Of a stretch of 56,137 nucleotides of DNA, positions 25,901 through 33,748 are shown in pieces. The notes beneath the pieces were generated by a model. It was given only the letters and a program-made list of their open reading frames with translations, had not been told where the DNA came from and did not search any database. This DNA is from Streptomyces hilarionis (GTDB taxonomy: Bacteria > Actinomycetota > Actinomycetes > Streptomycetales > Streptomycetaceae), in assembly GCF_024539675.1 (NCBI RefSeq), contig NZ_JAHHIT010000065.1:1-56137 (forward strand). Reading direction: 5' to 3'. Each line of letters opens with the position of its first letter. Positions within the stretch are counted from its first letter, which is position 1. A program made the translations under genes and the position numbers.

Positions 25901-26398
25901 GTGCCGGACGTCGTCGCGGGCGGCCTGCGCGTGCTGTTCTGCGGCATCAACCCGGGCCTCATGACGGCGGCGACCGGACACCACTTCGCCCGCCCCGGCA
26001 ACCGCTTCTGGCCCGTGCTGCACCGGTCCGGCTTCACGCCGAGGCTGATGAAGCCGGCCGAGCAGCGGGAGCTGCTGTCCTACGGGCTCGGCATCACCAA
26101 CGTGGTGGCGCGGGCGACCGCACGGGCGGACGAGCTGAGCGCCGAGGAGTACCGCGAGGGCGGCAGGCTGCTGGCGCGCAAGGTGACAGCCCTGAAGCCG
26201 CGCTGGCTGGCGGTGGTGGGGGTGACCGCCTACCGGGCGGCGTTCGACGACCGCAAGGCGGCGGTGGGGCCGCAGGAGCGGCTCATCGGGGAGACCCGCG
26301 TGTGGGTGCTGCCGAACCCGAGCGGCCTGAACGCGCACTGGACGACGGAGACGATGGCGCAGGAGTTCGCCCGGCTGCGCGAGGCGGCGCGGGACTGA
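25901..26398 (+). CDS. mug: G/U mismatch-specific DNA glycosylase
   Basis: Removes uracil or ethenocytosine opposite guanine. 165 residues from the GTG at 25901, giving an N-terminus (PDVVAGGLRVLFCGINPGL) that matches the start of E. coli Mug. GINPG carries the catalytic Asn and NPSGLN is the second conserved loop; HFARPGNRFWPVL lines the DNA site. The frame is open for 16 more codons back to a CTG that overlaps the purB stop (CTGA, 25853-25856), and those codons (TRFTQAELEAARDRL) look like real protein, so the true N-terminus may be longer with an unusual start. Confidence 0.88.
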   Translation: MPDVVAGGLRVLFCGINPGLMTAATGHHFARPGNRFWPVLHRSGFTPRLMKPAEQRELLSYGLGITNVVARATARADELSAEEYREGGRLLARKVTALKPRWLAVVGVTAYRAAFDDRKAAVGPQERLIGETRVWVLPNPSGLNAHWTTETMAQEFARLREAARD

Positions 26399-26404
26399 GG
26401 TCGC

Positions 26405-26815
26405 TCAGGGCGGCCCGGTCTCCGTCACCACCAGCAGGAGCTGGAAGGGCAGTTCGGTGTCCCACTGGGAGACGCCGAGGGCTATCCAGCGCGGTGTGCC
26501 GGGCAGTTGCCACAGGTGCACGTCCGGAACGTGACCGCTGAGCGAGGCCCAGGGCTCCGCCGGGTCCTCGCCCGTCAGGGAGCGTTCCAGCGTGCTCGCC
26601 AGACTGACGAGGTGGGGCGGTCCCCAGCGGTCGGTCAGCCGCTCCGTGAGCCCGTCCCGGTCGGCCTCGTACTGCTCCTCCGTCTCCTCCCACGCGGTGC
26701 GGCACTCGCCGTGGAAGTCGCCGCTGGTCTGAAGTTCCGCCACGAGGTACCCCTGCGCGGGCAGCTCGCGGACGCTCAGCAGGTCGACGGTGGCCAGACC
26801 GTGGGCGATGTCCAT
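26405..26815 (-). CDS. Hypothetical protein
   Basis: About 136 residues, acidic, with no family I recognise. Features: DFHGECRTAWEETEEQYEADRDGLTERLTDRWGPPH (charged helix) and a Trp/Leu-rich second half, SGHVPDVHLWQLPGTPRWIALGVSQWDTELPFQLLLVV, which looks like a small beta-rich domain. The ATG at 26815 is chosen; TTG or GTG starts 8-10 codons upstream are open but would place a TTA codon in the gene. Convergent with mug, with only six bases between the stops. Confidence 0.65.
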   Translation of the reverse strand: MDIAHGLATVDLLSVRELPAQGYLVAELQTSGDFHGECRTAWEETEEQYEADRDGLTERLTDRWGPPHLVSLASTLERSLTGEDPAEPWASLSGHVPDVHLWQLPGTPRWIALGVSQWDTELPFQLLLVVTETGPP

Positions 26816-26873
26816 GAGATCCAGTAAAGCGGCCGGCACTGACAATTGGCTGCCCGTCAGCGGGCCGGCCCCC

Positions 26874-27596
26874 TCAGGCGTCCCGGACCCGTACCCGCCA
26901 CGTCCCCGCTGCGACCGCCGCCGCCGTCCACAGGGCGGTCACCGCGAGCCCGGTCCACGGCCCCACGACGCCGTCCCACGAGCTGTGCAGGGCGACTTGG
27001 CCCGCCCGGTCGGGCAGCAGGTCGGCGACGCCGCCGCGCACGTCGCCGACGACGAAGGAGACGAGCAGGAGGAAGGGAACGAGGATGCTCAGGGCGCCCA
27101 CCCCGCTGCGCAGCACCGCGGTGAGACCGGCGGCCATCAGGGCCATCAGCGTCAGGTAGACGGCGCAGCCGGCCGTTGCGCGCAGGCACTCCGCCCAGGT
27201 CGGCGCGTGCGCGTGCGGTCCCCGGACCGCCGCTCGCACCGTCAGGGCCGCCGGCCCGGTGACCAGGCCGACGGCGAACAGCGGCAGGCCGATCGCGGTC
27301 AGCTTGGCCGCGAACCAGCGGCCCCGGCGGGGCACCGCGGCCAGCGACAGGCGCAGGGCGCCCGCGTGGAACTCGGCGGAGACGGCCGTCGTGCCGAAGG
27401 CGACCGCCGCGATCTGTCCGAAGACCACGCCGAAGAACGCGGAGAAGAGGGCGTCGTCGCCGTCGCCGAGTCCCGCCAGTGTGGAGAACGCGACGGTGGC
27501 GAGCGGTACGGCGGCCAGGGCGCCGATCTGGGCGCGCACCGTGCGGACCTTGATCCACTCGGCGTGGAGCGCGGGCGCGGATGCCAGGGGTCCCAC
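26874..27596 (-). CDS. ABC-2 type transporter permease
   Basis: A 240-residue integral membrane protein with six likely TM segments: IGALAAVPLATVAFSTLAG (about 25-42), FFGVVFGQIAAVAFGTTAV, LTAIGLPLFAVGLVTGPAAL, AVYLTLMALMAAGLTAVL, LSILVPFLLLVSFVVGDV and WTGLAVTALWTAAAVAAGTW. HAEWIKVRTVR at the N-terminus is typical of actinobacterial ABC-2 permeases. The GTG at 27596 follows the ATPase stop by two bases. Works with the upstream ATPase, probably in drug or lipid export. Confidence 0.88.
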   Translation of the reverse strand: MGPLASAPALHAEWIKVRTVRAQIGALAAVPLATVAFSTLAGLGDGDDALFSAFFGVVFGQIAAVAFGTTAVSAEFHAGALRLSLAAVPRRGRWFAAKLTAIGLPLFAVGLVTGPAALTVRAAVRGPHAHAPTWAECLRATAGCAVYLTLMALMAAGLTAVLRSGVGALSILVPFLLLVSFVVGDVRGGVADLLPDRAGQVALHSSWDGVVGPWTGLAVTALWTAAAVAAGTWRVRVRDA

Positions 27597-27598
27597 GG

Positions 27599-28522
27599 TC
27601 AGGCCTCCTCGTGCGGTCGGGACGCGAACTCGGCGTCGTCGGCGGTGAGCGCGAGGTAGGCCTGCTCCAGCGTGCCTTCCTGCGCGGAGAGTTCGAGCAG
27701 CGGGACGCCCGCGGCGCAGACGAGCGGACCGATGTCGTCCACGCGCGCGTGACGCACGGTCCAGTGCCCTTCGGGGTGGTGCACGGCGTCGTGGCCGTGC
27801 CGGGTGAGGACGTCCTCGAGGGCGGTCGGGTCCGTCGTGCGGATGCGGACGCCGGGGCGCACGCGCGCGTCGACGAAGTCGCGCAGCGCGGTGTCGGCCA
27901 GCAGGCGGCCGCGGCCGAGGACGACGAGGTGGTCGGCGAACGACGCGGTCTCGTTCATCAGATGGCTGGAGACCAGCACGGTGCGGCCCTCCGCGGCGAG
28001 CCGGCGCAGCAACCCCCGGATCCAGACGATGCCTTCGGGGTCGAGGCCGTTGGCGGGTTCGTCGAGCAGGACGACCGCGGGGTCGCCGAGCAGGGCGGCG
28101 GCGATGCCGAGCCGCTGGCGCATGCCGAGGGAGTACGTCCGCACCCGGCGCCGGGCGGCCGGGGCCAGTCCGGCCTCCTCCAGCACCTGGTCGACCCGGC
28201 GGACGGGCAGGCGGTTGCTGGCGGCGAGGGCGAGCAGGTGGTCGCGTCCCGTCCGGGAGCCGTGAGCGGCGTGGGCGTCGAGGAGGGCGCCGACGTGGCG
28301 GAGGGGTTCGGTGAGGGTGACGTAGGGGCGGCCGGCCAGGGTGGCGGCGCCGGACGTCGGCCGGTCGAGGCCGAGGAGGAGGCGCAAGGTGGTGGACTTG
28401 CCCGCGCCGTTGGGACCGAGGAACCCGGTGACGCGGCCGGGCAGGACCCGGAAGGTGATCCGGTCCACGGCCCGCCGGGGGCCGTACTCCTTGGTGAGTT
28501 CGTGGACGTCGATGCTGGTCAT
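27599..28522 (-). CDS. ABC transporter ATPase (drug/bacitracin-export type)
   Basis: A 307-residue ATPase: Walker A GPNGAGKST, signature YSLGMRQRLGIAAAL, Walker B VLLDEPANGLDPEG and H-loop SSHLM are intact. The C-terminal 90 residues after the ATPase core form the extra domain seen in DrrA/BcrA-like subunits. The ATG at 28522 lies 108 bases from the divergent histidine kinase start, with an 18-bp inverted repeat between, so the neighbouring two-component system is the likely regulator. Confidence 0.92.
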   Translation of the reverse strand: MTSIDVHELTKEYGPRRAVDRITFRVLPGRVTGFLGPNGAGKSTTLRLLLGLDRPTSGAATLAGRPYVTLTEPLRHVGALLDAHAAHGSRTGRDHLLALAASNRLPVRRVDQVLEEAGLAPAARRRVRTYSLGMRQRLGIAAALLGDPAVVLLDEPANGLDPEGIVWIRGLLRRLAAEGRTVLVSSHLMNETASFADHLVVLGRGRLLADTALRDFVDARVRPGVRIRTTDPTALEDVLTRHGHDAVHHPEGHWTVRHARVDDIGPLVCAAGVPLLELSAQEGTLEQAYLALTADDAEFASRPHEEA

Positions 28523-28546
28523 GGCCACAGCTTGGCCACCGGCCGG

Positions 28547-28606
28547 GGCTGCGGGCCTCCCCCGCGCGGGGAGTTCCCCTCCCCCGCTCGGGGGAGGCCC
28601 GCAGCC
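28547..28606. promoter_or_regulatory. 18-bp inverted repeat holding two palindromes, between ABC exporter and kinase genes
   Basis: Outer arms 28547-28564 and 28589-28606 are perfect reverse complements (GGCTGCGGGCCTCCCCCG / its complement). Inside are two smaller palindromes: CTCCCC-n5-GGGGAG (28557-28573) and CCTCCCCCG-CT-CGGGGGAGG (28578-28597). Their centres are about 22 bp apart, two helical turns, as expected for two regulator dimers on one face of DNA. The whole fills the divergent promoter. Confidence 0.55.
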
Positions 28607-28630
28607 GGCGGATCCTGCCACCATGTCCGC

Positions 28631-29788
28631 ATGGGCCGCCTGCTGAGCCCGCTGCTGCGGGGGAAGACGTACACACGACTGCTGCACCTGTGGGTGCCGA
28701 TGCTGATCGTGAGCGTCTGGATGTTCGTCGATCCCACGCGGCCCTGGGCGCCCGCCCTCGCGCTCCTGCCGGTCGGGCTCGTCCCGGCGGTGCGCAGGAG
28801 CGAGGGCGTGCAGGCGCAGCTGCTGCTGACACCCGACGAGCGGGAGCCGGGATTCTCCGTGGCCGCGTCGGCGACCTGGCGGGACCGCCTGCGTACGGTG
28901 CTGTGGCTGCAAGCGCGCATGGCGCTGGGCGCGGCGACCGTCTTCGCGTGCGTGTGGCTGCCGGTCGCGGCGGTCGAACTGGTCCGCGGCGCGTTCGGTG
29001 TCGCGGGCGCGGGCATACCGGGTCTGCCCGCCGTGGGGGCGCACGGGTGGCCGGCCCTGCTGGCGCCGCTACCCGTGCTCGTCCTCGGCGCACTGGTCGT
29101 CGCGCTGGGCGAGGCGGCCACGTACCTGGCGCGGCGGCTCCTGGGCCCGTCGGCGGCGGAGCGGCTCGCCGCGCTGGAGGAGCGCACCGAGCAGCTCCTG
29201 GAGCGCAACCGGATGGCCCGGGAGCTGCACGACTCGATCGGTCACGCGCTCACGGTGGCGGTGGTGCAGGCGGGCGCGGCCCGGGCGGCCGGCGACCCGG
29301 GCTTCACGGACCGCGCGCTCGGGGCCATCGAGGAGACCGGCCGGGCCGCCCTGGAGGACCTGGAACGGGTGCTCGGCGTGCTGCGGGAGGCCGAGCGGCC
29401 GGCGCGCGGCCGGCCGACGCTGGCCGAGGCCGACCGCCTGTGGCAGTCGGCGCGGGCCTCGGGCGCGGAGCTCGACGCCGAGGTGACGGGCCCGCTGGAG
29501 AGGGTGCCGGGGCCGGTGTCGCGGGAGGGCTACCGCATCCTCCAGGAGTCGCTGACGAACGTGCTGCGGCATGCGGGCGCCGTTCCGGTCCGGGTGCGCG
29601 TCACGGTCGGCGACGACGTCCTCAGCCTGGAGGTGCGCAACCGGCTGCTCACCGATCGCGTGCCCGGCCCCGGGCGGGGCGGCGGGCTGCGGGGGATACG
29701 GGAGCGGGCGGCCCTGCTCGGCGGGCGGGCGTCGACCGGACCGGACGCGGGCGACTGGCAGGTACACGCAGAACTGCCGCTGAGGTGA
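28631..29788 (+). CDS. Sensor histidine kinase (HisKA_3/NarL-partner type)
   Basis: A 385-residue membrane kinase. TM segments near 20-33, 40-55, 98-118 and 142-162, then a coiled-coil (EERTEQLLERNR), the dimerisation/phosphoacceptor helix ARELHDSIGHALTVAVVQAG with His200, and an ATP domain whose N-box is EGYRILQESLTNVLRHA and whose glycine box is GRGGGLRGIRERAALLGG. The sensing part is mostly membrane-buried with a short outside loop, as in cell-envelope stress kinases. The ATG at 28631 begins GRLLSPLLRGKTY. The cognate response regulator follows at once. Confidence 0.9.
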   Translation: MGRLLSPLLRGKTYTRLLHLWVPMLIVSVWMFVDPTRPWAPALALLPVGLVPAVRRSEGVQAQLLLTPDEREPGFSVAASATWRDRLRTVLWLQARMALGAATVFACVWLPVAAVELVRGAFGVAGAGIPGLPAVGAHGWPALLAPLPVLVLGALVVALGEAATYLARRLLGPSAAERLAALEERTEQLLERNRMARELHDSIGHALTVAVVQAGAARAAGDPGFTDRALGAIEETGRAALEDLERVLGVLREAERPARGRPTLAEADRLWQSARASGAELDAEVTGPLERVPGPVSREGYRILQESLTNVLRHAGAVPVRVRVTVGDDVLSLEVRNRLLTDRVPGPGRGGGLRGIRERAALLGGRASTGPDAGDWQVHAELPLR

Positions 29789-29856
29789 TCCAGGGTCGTG
29801 CGTGCCGGACCCCGCGACGCCGACATGATCCGAACGACAGGCCCTACGCTGGGCGG

Positions 29857-30525
29857 ATGCCGGTGACCGTGCTCCTCGTCGACGACGAACCCCTGGTCCG
29901 CGCGGGCCTGCGGGCCGTTCTGGAAGCGCAGCCGGACATCGAGGTGGTCGCGGAGGCGGCGGACGGGGCCGCGGTGATCCCGCTGGTGCGGCGGTGGCGG
30001 CCCGACGTCGTCGCCATGGACGTGCGCATGCCGCTGATGGACGGCATCGAGGCCACCCGCGCGGTGCTGCGCTCGGTGGACCGGCCGCCGAAGATCCTGG
30101 TCGTCACGACCTTCGAGAACGACGAGTACGTGTACGAGGCGCTGCGTGCGGGCGCCGACGGGTTCCTGCTGAAGCGGGCCCGGCCCGCCGAGATCGTGCA
30201 CGCGGTACGCCTGGTCGCCGAGGGCGAGTCGCTGCTGTTCCCGGCCTCGGTGCGACGGCTGGCCGCCGAGTACGGCGGCGGGGCCGGCGCCGCGGGCCGG
30301 GCGGCGCCGGACGCGGTGGAGCGGGCCGGGCTGACCGGCCGGGAGGCCGAGGTGCTGCGGCTGATGGCCCGTGGGCTGTCCAACGCGGAGATCGCCGCCC
30401 GGCTCTTCGTGGGAGCCGAGACCGTGAAGTCGCACGTGAGCGCGGTGCTGGCGAAGCTGGGGGCGCGGGACCGGACCCAGGCGGTGATCACGGCGTACGA
30501 GTCGGGATTCATGGCCTCGGCCTGA
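29857..30525 (+). CDS. Response regulator, NarL/LuxR type
   Basis: A 222-residue regulator. Receiver domain with acidic pair DD (residues 9-10), phospho-acceptor Asp55 in VVAMDVRMPLMDG, and Lys in FLLKRA. The C-terminal HTH is LTGREAEVLRLMARGLSNAEIAARLFVGAETVKSHVSAVLAKLGARDR. It lies 68 bases after the kinase stop, so a minor promoter of its own is possible. It is the best candidate to bind the palindromes between the kinase and the divergent ABC exporter. Confidence 0.93.
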   Translation: MPVTVLLVDDEPLVRAGLRAVLEAQPDIEVVAEAADGAAVIPLVRRWRPDVVAMDVRMPLMDGIEATRAVLRSVDRPPKILVVTTFENDEYVYEALRAGADGFLLKRARPAEIVHAVRLVAEGESLLFPASVRRLAAEYGGGAGAAGRAAPDAVERAGLTGREAEVLRLMARGLSNAEIAARLFVGAETVKSHVSAVLAKLGARDRTQAVITAYESGFMASA

Positions 30526-30624
30526 GCGGTGCGTGACCTCTTCGGTACGAAGGCGGCACTCGCCCGGGTCACGCCCGCCGAGTACGATCCGCCCCAACAC
30601 GGGCTCGAGCTGGAAGGACGCACC

Positions 30625-31782
30625 TTGGGGCGGTTGACGGGCGGGGATCCCTCGCTGCTGCGAAGGATCAATTCCGCGGTGGTGCTGCACGCGTTGCGCG
30701 CGGCGGACTGCGCGACGCTCACGGAGATCACCCGTGTGACGGGCCTGTCCCGGCCGACCGTGGAGGGGGTCGTCGAGGACCTCATCGCGGCCGGGCTCGT
30801 CGTCGAGATGGCGGCCGACGAGAGCGTCGCCCGGCGGCAGGGGCGGCCCGCGCGGCGGTTCCGGTTCCGCGCCGAGGCCGGTCACCTCCTGGGCCTGGAG
30901 ATCGGCTCGCACCGGGTGGCCGCGCTGCTGGCCGACCTGGACGGGCGGGTGCTGGGCGCGCAGTCCAGGGAGGTGGAGGAGTCGGCGCCGGCCGACGACC
31001 GGCTGGAGCGGCTGCGCGGCGCGGTCGCCGAGCTGCTGCGCCGGGCCGGGGTGCCGCGCAGCTCGCTGCGGGCGGTCGGGGTGGGCACGCCGGGGATCGT
31101 CGAGGCGGACGGCACGGTGCGGCTGGGCACCGCGCTGCCGGAGTGGACGGGGCTGCGGCTGGGCGAGCGGCTGAGCCGGTCCTTCAAGTGCCCGGTGCTG
31201 GTGGAGAACGACGCCAACGCGGCGGCCGTGGCCGAGCACTGGAAGGGCGCCGCCACCGAGTCCGACGACGTGGTGTTCGTGCTGGCCGGGCTGAGTCCCG
31301 GCGCCGGCTCGCTGATCGGCGGTCGTCTGCACCGGGGTTACGGAGGGGCGGCCGGGGAGATCGGCGCGTTGCACCTGCTGGGGCGCGAGGCGACACCGGA
31401 GACGCTGCTGTCCACCACGGACGAGCCGCTGCATCCGCTGGACGAGCAGGCGGTCGCGGCGGTGTTCGCGCAGGCGCGGGAGGGCGACCAGCGGGCCCGG
31501 GCCGCGGTGGACCGCTTCATCCAGCGGCTCGTCCACGACGTGGCCGCGCTGGTGCTCGCCGTCGATCCGGAGCTGGTGGTGGTCGGCGGCTGGGCGGCCG
31601 GCCTGGACGGTGTGCTGGAACCGCTGCGCGACGAGCTGGCGCGCTACTGCCTGCGGCCGCCGAAGGTGGCCCTGTCGATGCTCGGCGAGGCCGCGGTGGC
31701 GACGGGGGCGCTGCGGCTGGCCCTCGACCACGTGGAGGAGCAGTTGTTCGCGGTGGAGGGCACGGTCACGGCGCGGCGGTGA
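30625..31782 (+). CDS. ROK-family transcriptional regulator
   Basis: A 385-residue protein. An N-terminal winged helix (LRRINSAVVLHALRAADCATLTEITRVTGLSRPTVEGVVEDL) precedes a ROK sugar-kinase-like domain with GVGTPGIVEADG, the signature LVENDANAAAVAEHWKG, and GGRLHRGYGGAAGEIGALHL. The Cys cluster that binds zinc in most ROK proteins (CxCGxxGC) is absent, and the ExGH motif reads EIGAL, so sugar binding or kinase activity is doubtful. The TTG at 30625 follows GGAAGGACGCACC and a -10-like TACGAT (near 30583); longer starts would run over that promoter. Convergent with the GntR gene. Confidence 0.85.
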   Translation: MGRLTGGDPSLLRRINSAVVLHALRAADCATLTEITRVTGLSRPTVEGVVEDLIAAGLVVEMAADESVARRQGRPARRFRFRAEAGHLLGLEIGSHRVAALLADLDGRVLGAQSREVEESAPADDRLERLRGAVAELLRRAGVPRSSLRAVGVGTPGIVEADGTVRLGTALPEWTGLRLGERLSRSFKCPVLVENDANAAAVAEHWKGAATESDDVVFVLAGLSPGAGSLIGGRLHRGYGGAAGEIGALHLLGREATPETLLSTTDEPLHPLDEQAVAAVFAQAREGDQRARAAVDRFIQRLVHDVAALVLAVDPELVVVGGWAAGLDGVLEPLRDELARYCLRPPKVALSMLGEAAVATGALRLALDHVEEQLFAVEGTVTARR

Positions 31783-31805
31783 GGCCGCCCACCGCGCGAC
31801 GCGCC

Positions 31806-31830
31806 GCGCCCCGGAGGAGATCCGGGGCGC
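31806..31830. terminator. Terminator hairpin between ROK and GntR genes
   Basis: GCGCCCCGG, seven-base loop, CCGGGGCGC: perfect 9-bp stem between convergent genes. A second 7-bp stem (GCGGGCC / GGCCCGC) follows at 31854-31874. Confidence 0.6.
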
Positions 31831-31902
31831 AGGACGTCAGCCGGAGCGCGCACGCGGGCCGTTCGGGGGCCCGCCCCTCACGACCCGTCGCGGGCGGGGC
31901 GT

Positions 31903-32664
31903 TCAGGAGGCCTGCGGGCCGGGACCGTGGTGTATCTCCACGCCGCCCGCCGCGCCGAACGTCAGGCGGCAGGTGTCCGCGCGGTAGGTCGCGACGGACA
32001 GCGCCGCGGTGCGGCCCTCGGCGAAGAAGCGGGTGGTGACCACGAGCACGGGCGCGCCGGGGAGCCGGTCGAGTTCCCGCGCGTCGTCCGCGCGGGCCGA
32101 GCCGAGCTCCACCGCGCGGTCCTGGCCCTGAAGTTCGAGGCGTTGCAGCTCGGCGAGCACCGCCCGCGCGCGTGCCGCTTCGAGGGGGGCGTCGCTCCCG
32201 GTCGCCTCGGGCGCCGACGCCAGGGGGACGTAGAGCAGTTCCGCGGCGACGGGCTGGCCGTCCGAGACGCGTGAGCGGCGCACGATGTGCACGGCCTGGT
32301 CGCGCGCGGTCTCCAGGGCGGTGGCGACGGCCGCGGGCGGGACCGCGAGGGTGCTGTCGACGGGCTGCCAGGCGTCGTCGTCCGCGCCGGGCCACACCTG
32401 CTGTCCGGTGCCGACGGCCACGCCCATCCGCGGCGGCGCCACGGTGGTGCCGACGCCGCGGCGGCGCTGAAGCCTGCCCTCCAGTTCGAGCTGCTCCAGC
32501 GCCTGGCGCAGCGTGGCGCGGGCGACGCCGAAGCGGGCGGCGAGCTCACGTTCGTTGGGCAGGATCTCCCCCACGGTGAACTCGGAGTCGAGCGCTTCGC
32601 TGAGCACCGTCCTGAGATGCCAGTACTTCGGTTCCTGCACCGATTCCAGTTGCGTGGTCCCCAC
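31903..32664 (-). CDS. GntR/HutC-family transcriptional regulator
   Basis: A 253-residue regulator. The winged helix reads VGEILPNERELAARFGVARATLRQALEQLELEGRLQRRRGVGT; the C-terminal UTRA effector domain spans about residues 95-250 (VHIVRRSRVSDGQPVAAELLYVP; LVVTTRFFAEGRTAALSVATYRADTC). The GTG at 32664 was chosen because GGAGGA precedes it and EPKYWHLRTVL is the usual start of this subgroup; further upstream the frame runs through the AT-rich promoter. A well-formed promoter and a TTGGTC-AA-GACCAA palindrome over its -35 suggest autorepression. Ligand unknown; sugars or amino sugars are common in the family. Confidence 0.88.
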   Translation of the reverse strand: MGTTQLESVQEPKYWHLRTVLSEALDSEFTVGEILPNERELAARFGVARATLRQALEQLELEGRLQRRRGVGTTVAPPRMGVAVGTGQQVWPGADDDAWQPVDSTLAVPPAAVATALETARDQAVHIVRRSRVSDGQPVAAELLYVPLASAPEATGSDAPLEAARARAVLAELQRLELQGQDRAVELGSARADDARELDRLPGAPVLVVTTRFFAEGRTAALSVATYRADTCRLTFGAAGGVEIHHGPGPQAS

Positions 32665-32741
32665 CCTGTCCTCCGCAATCGCCGTGGTCGGCAGCGTTTT
32701 TTCGCGCCCTTGTTTATTAAAGGTTGTTGCACTTATCTGCG

Positions 32742-32776
32742 ACCATAGGACGCCCCCCACCCTTGGTCAAGACCAA
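32742..32776 (-). promoter_or_regulatory. GntR gene promoter with overlapping HutC-type operator
   Basis: On the minus strand: -35 TTGACC (32765-32770), 17-base spacer, -10 TATGGT (32742-32747). The palindrome TTGGTCAAGACCAA (32763-32776) covers the -35. It matches TGGTC-n2-GACCA, the pattern of DasR (dre) sites and other HutC-family operators. Confidence 0.55.
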
Positions 32777-32961
32777 TCCTCGAACCCTGTCGGCCCCAAG
32801 CGGCTCTTGGGGGAAAGCGTTTACGAGAAGTTCGCGAGCGGGCGCTGCCGTGACACTCCGGCAACGCTCCCGCCGTCAAGGCGGCCCGAGTCGCCGGGCG
32901 CGAACTACGGTGGCGCCAGGTCCGGCGCTCCGTCCGGCCCGAGGGACACGGGAGGTCGGCT

Positions 32962-33615
32962 GTGCGGTACGCGGTGCTGGGTACGGGCGAGGTCGGGCGC
33001 ACGCTCGGCGGCGAACTGGTGCGCCTCGGGCACTCGGTGGTCCTGGGTTCGCGCACGAAGGACAATCCGGCGGCCCTGGAGTGGGCGCGCGCGGCGGGCG
33101 CGGGGGCGAGCACGGGAACCTTCGCGGAGGCGGCTGCGGCCTCCGAGGTCGTCGTGAACGCCGTGTCCGGGCGGGTGGCCGTGACGGCCCTGCAAGCGGC
33201 CGGGGCGGCCCACCTCGACGGCAAGGTCGTGCTCGACGTCTCCAACCCCCTGGCCTTCGAGGACGGCGAGGCGCGGTTGTCGCCCGTGGAGTCGGACAGC
33301 GTCGGCGAGCAGATCCAGCGGGCGTTCCCGCGGGCGCGTGTGGTGAAGTCGCTCAACACCGTCAACTGCCAGGTGATGGTGGATCCCGCGCGGGTGCCCG
33401 GCGAGCACCAGGTGTTCGTGTGCGGGGACGACGAGGACGCCAAGGGCCGCGTCACGGCGCTGCTCGGGGAGTTCGGCTGGCCCGCCGGCCGGGTGATCGA
33501 CCTGGGCGGGATCCGGGCGGCGCGCGGGGTGGAGATGTGGCTGCCGCTGTGGCTCGACCTCATGCGCCGTTTCGGTCACGCCGACTTCAACCTGGAGCTG
33601 CGCAGGGCCCGTTGA
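32962..33615 (+). CDS. NADP/F420-dependent oxidoreductase-like protein
   Basis: A 217-residue Rossmann protein of the F420-dependent NADP-reductase (Fno-like) family. The N-terminus MRYAVLGTGEVGRTLGGELVRLGHSVVLGSRT is the NADP site; VVLDVSNPL, VKSLNTVNCQVMVDP and WLPLWLDLMRRFGHADFN are later family blocks. The GTG at 32962 follows GGAGGTCGGCT. Whether it uses F420 or another flavin is not visible. Confidence 0.85.
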   Translation: MRYAVLGTGEVGRTLGGELVRLGHSVVLGSRTKDNPAALEWARAAGAGASTGTFAEAAAASEVVVNAVSGRVAVTALQAAGAAHLDGKVVLDVSNPLAFEDGEARLSPVESDSVGEQIQRAFPRARVVKSLNTVNCQVMVDPARVPGEHQVFVCGDDEDAKGRVTALLGEFGWPAGRVIDLGGIRAARGVEMWLPLWLDLMRRFGHADFNLELRRAR

Positions 33616-33676
33616 GCCGACCGGACCGGGAGAAAGCGGATCGGCGGGGCGTCCGCGGGGGTTCACTCAGCTGGGG

Positions 33677-33692
33677 GCTACCCGCCGGTAGC
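33677..33692. promoter_or_regulatory. Inverted repeat upstream of the alpha/beta hydrolase gene
   Basis: GCTACC, four bases, GGTAGC: perfect 6-bp arms, followed directly by the palindrome AGCAATTGCT (33690-33699). Sits 57 bases before the start codon. The form is like TetR-family operators; regulator unknown. Confidence 0.4.
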
Positions 33693-33748
33693 AATTGCTG
33701 ACAAGCTGTCTACGGCGTCCCCCGGCCCAGTCCAGACGAGGAGCTCCC

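Noticed and set aside
28622..28630. ATG at 28622 as an alternative kinase start
   Set aside because: It is in a different reading frame from the kinase, so it cannot start that protein.
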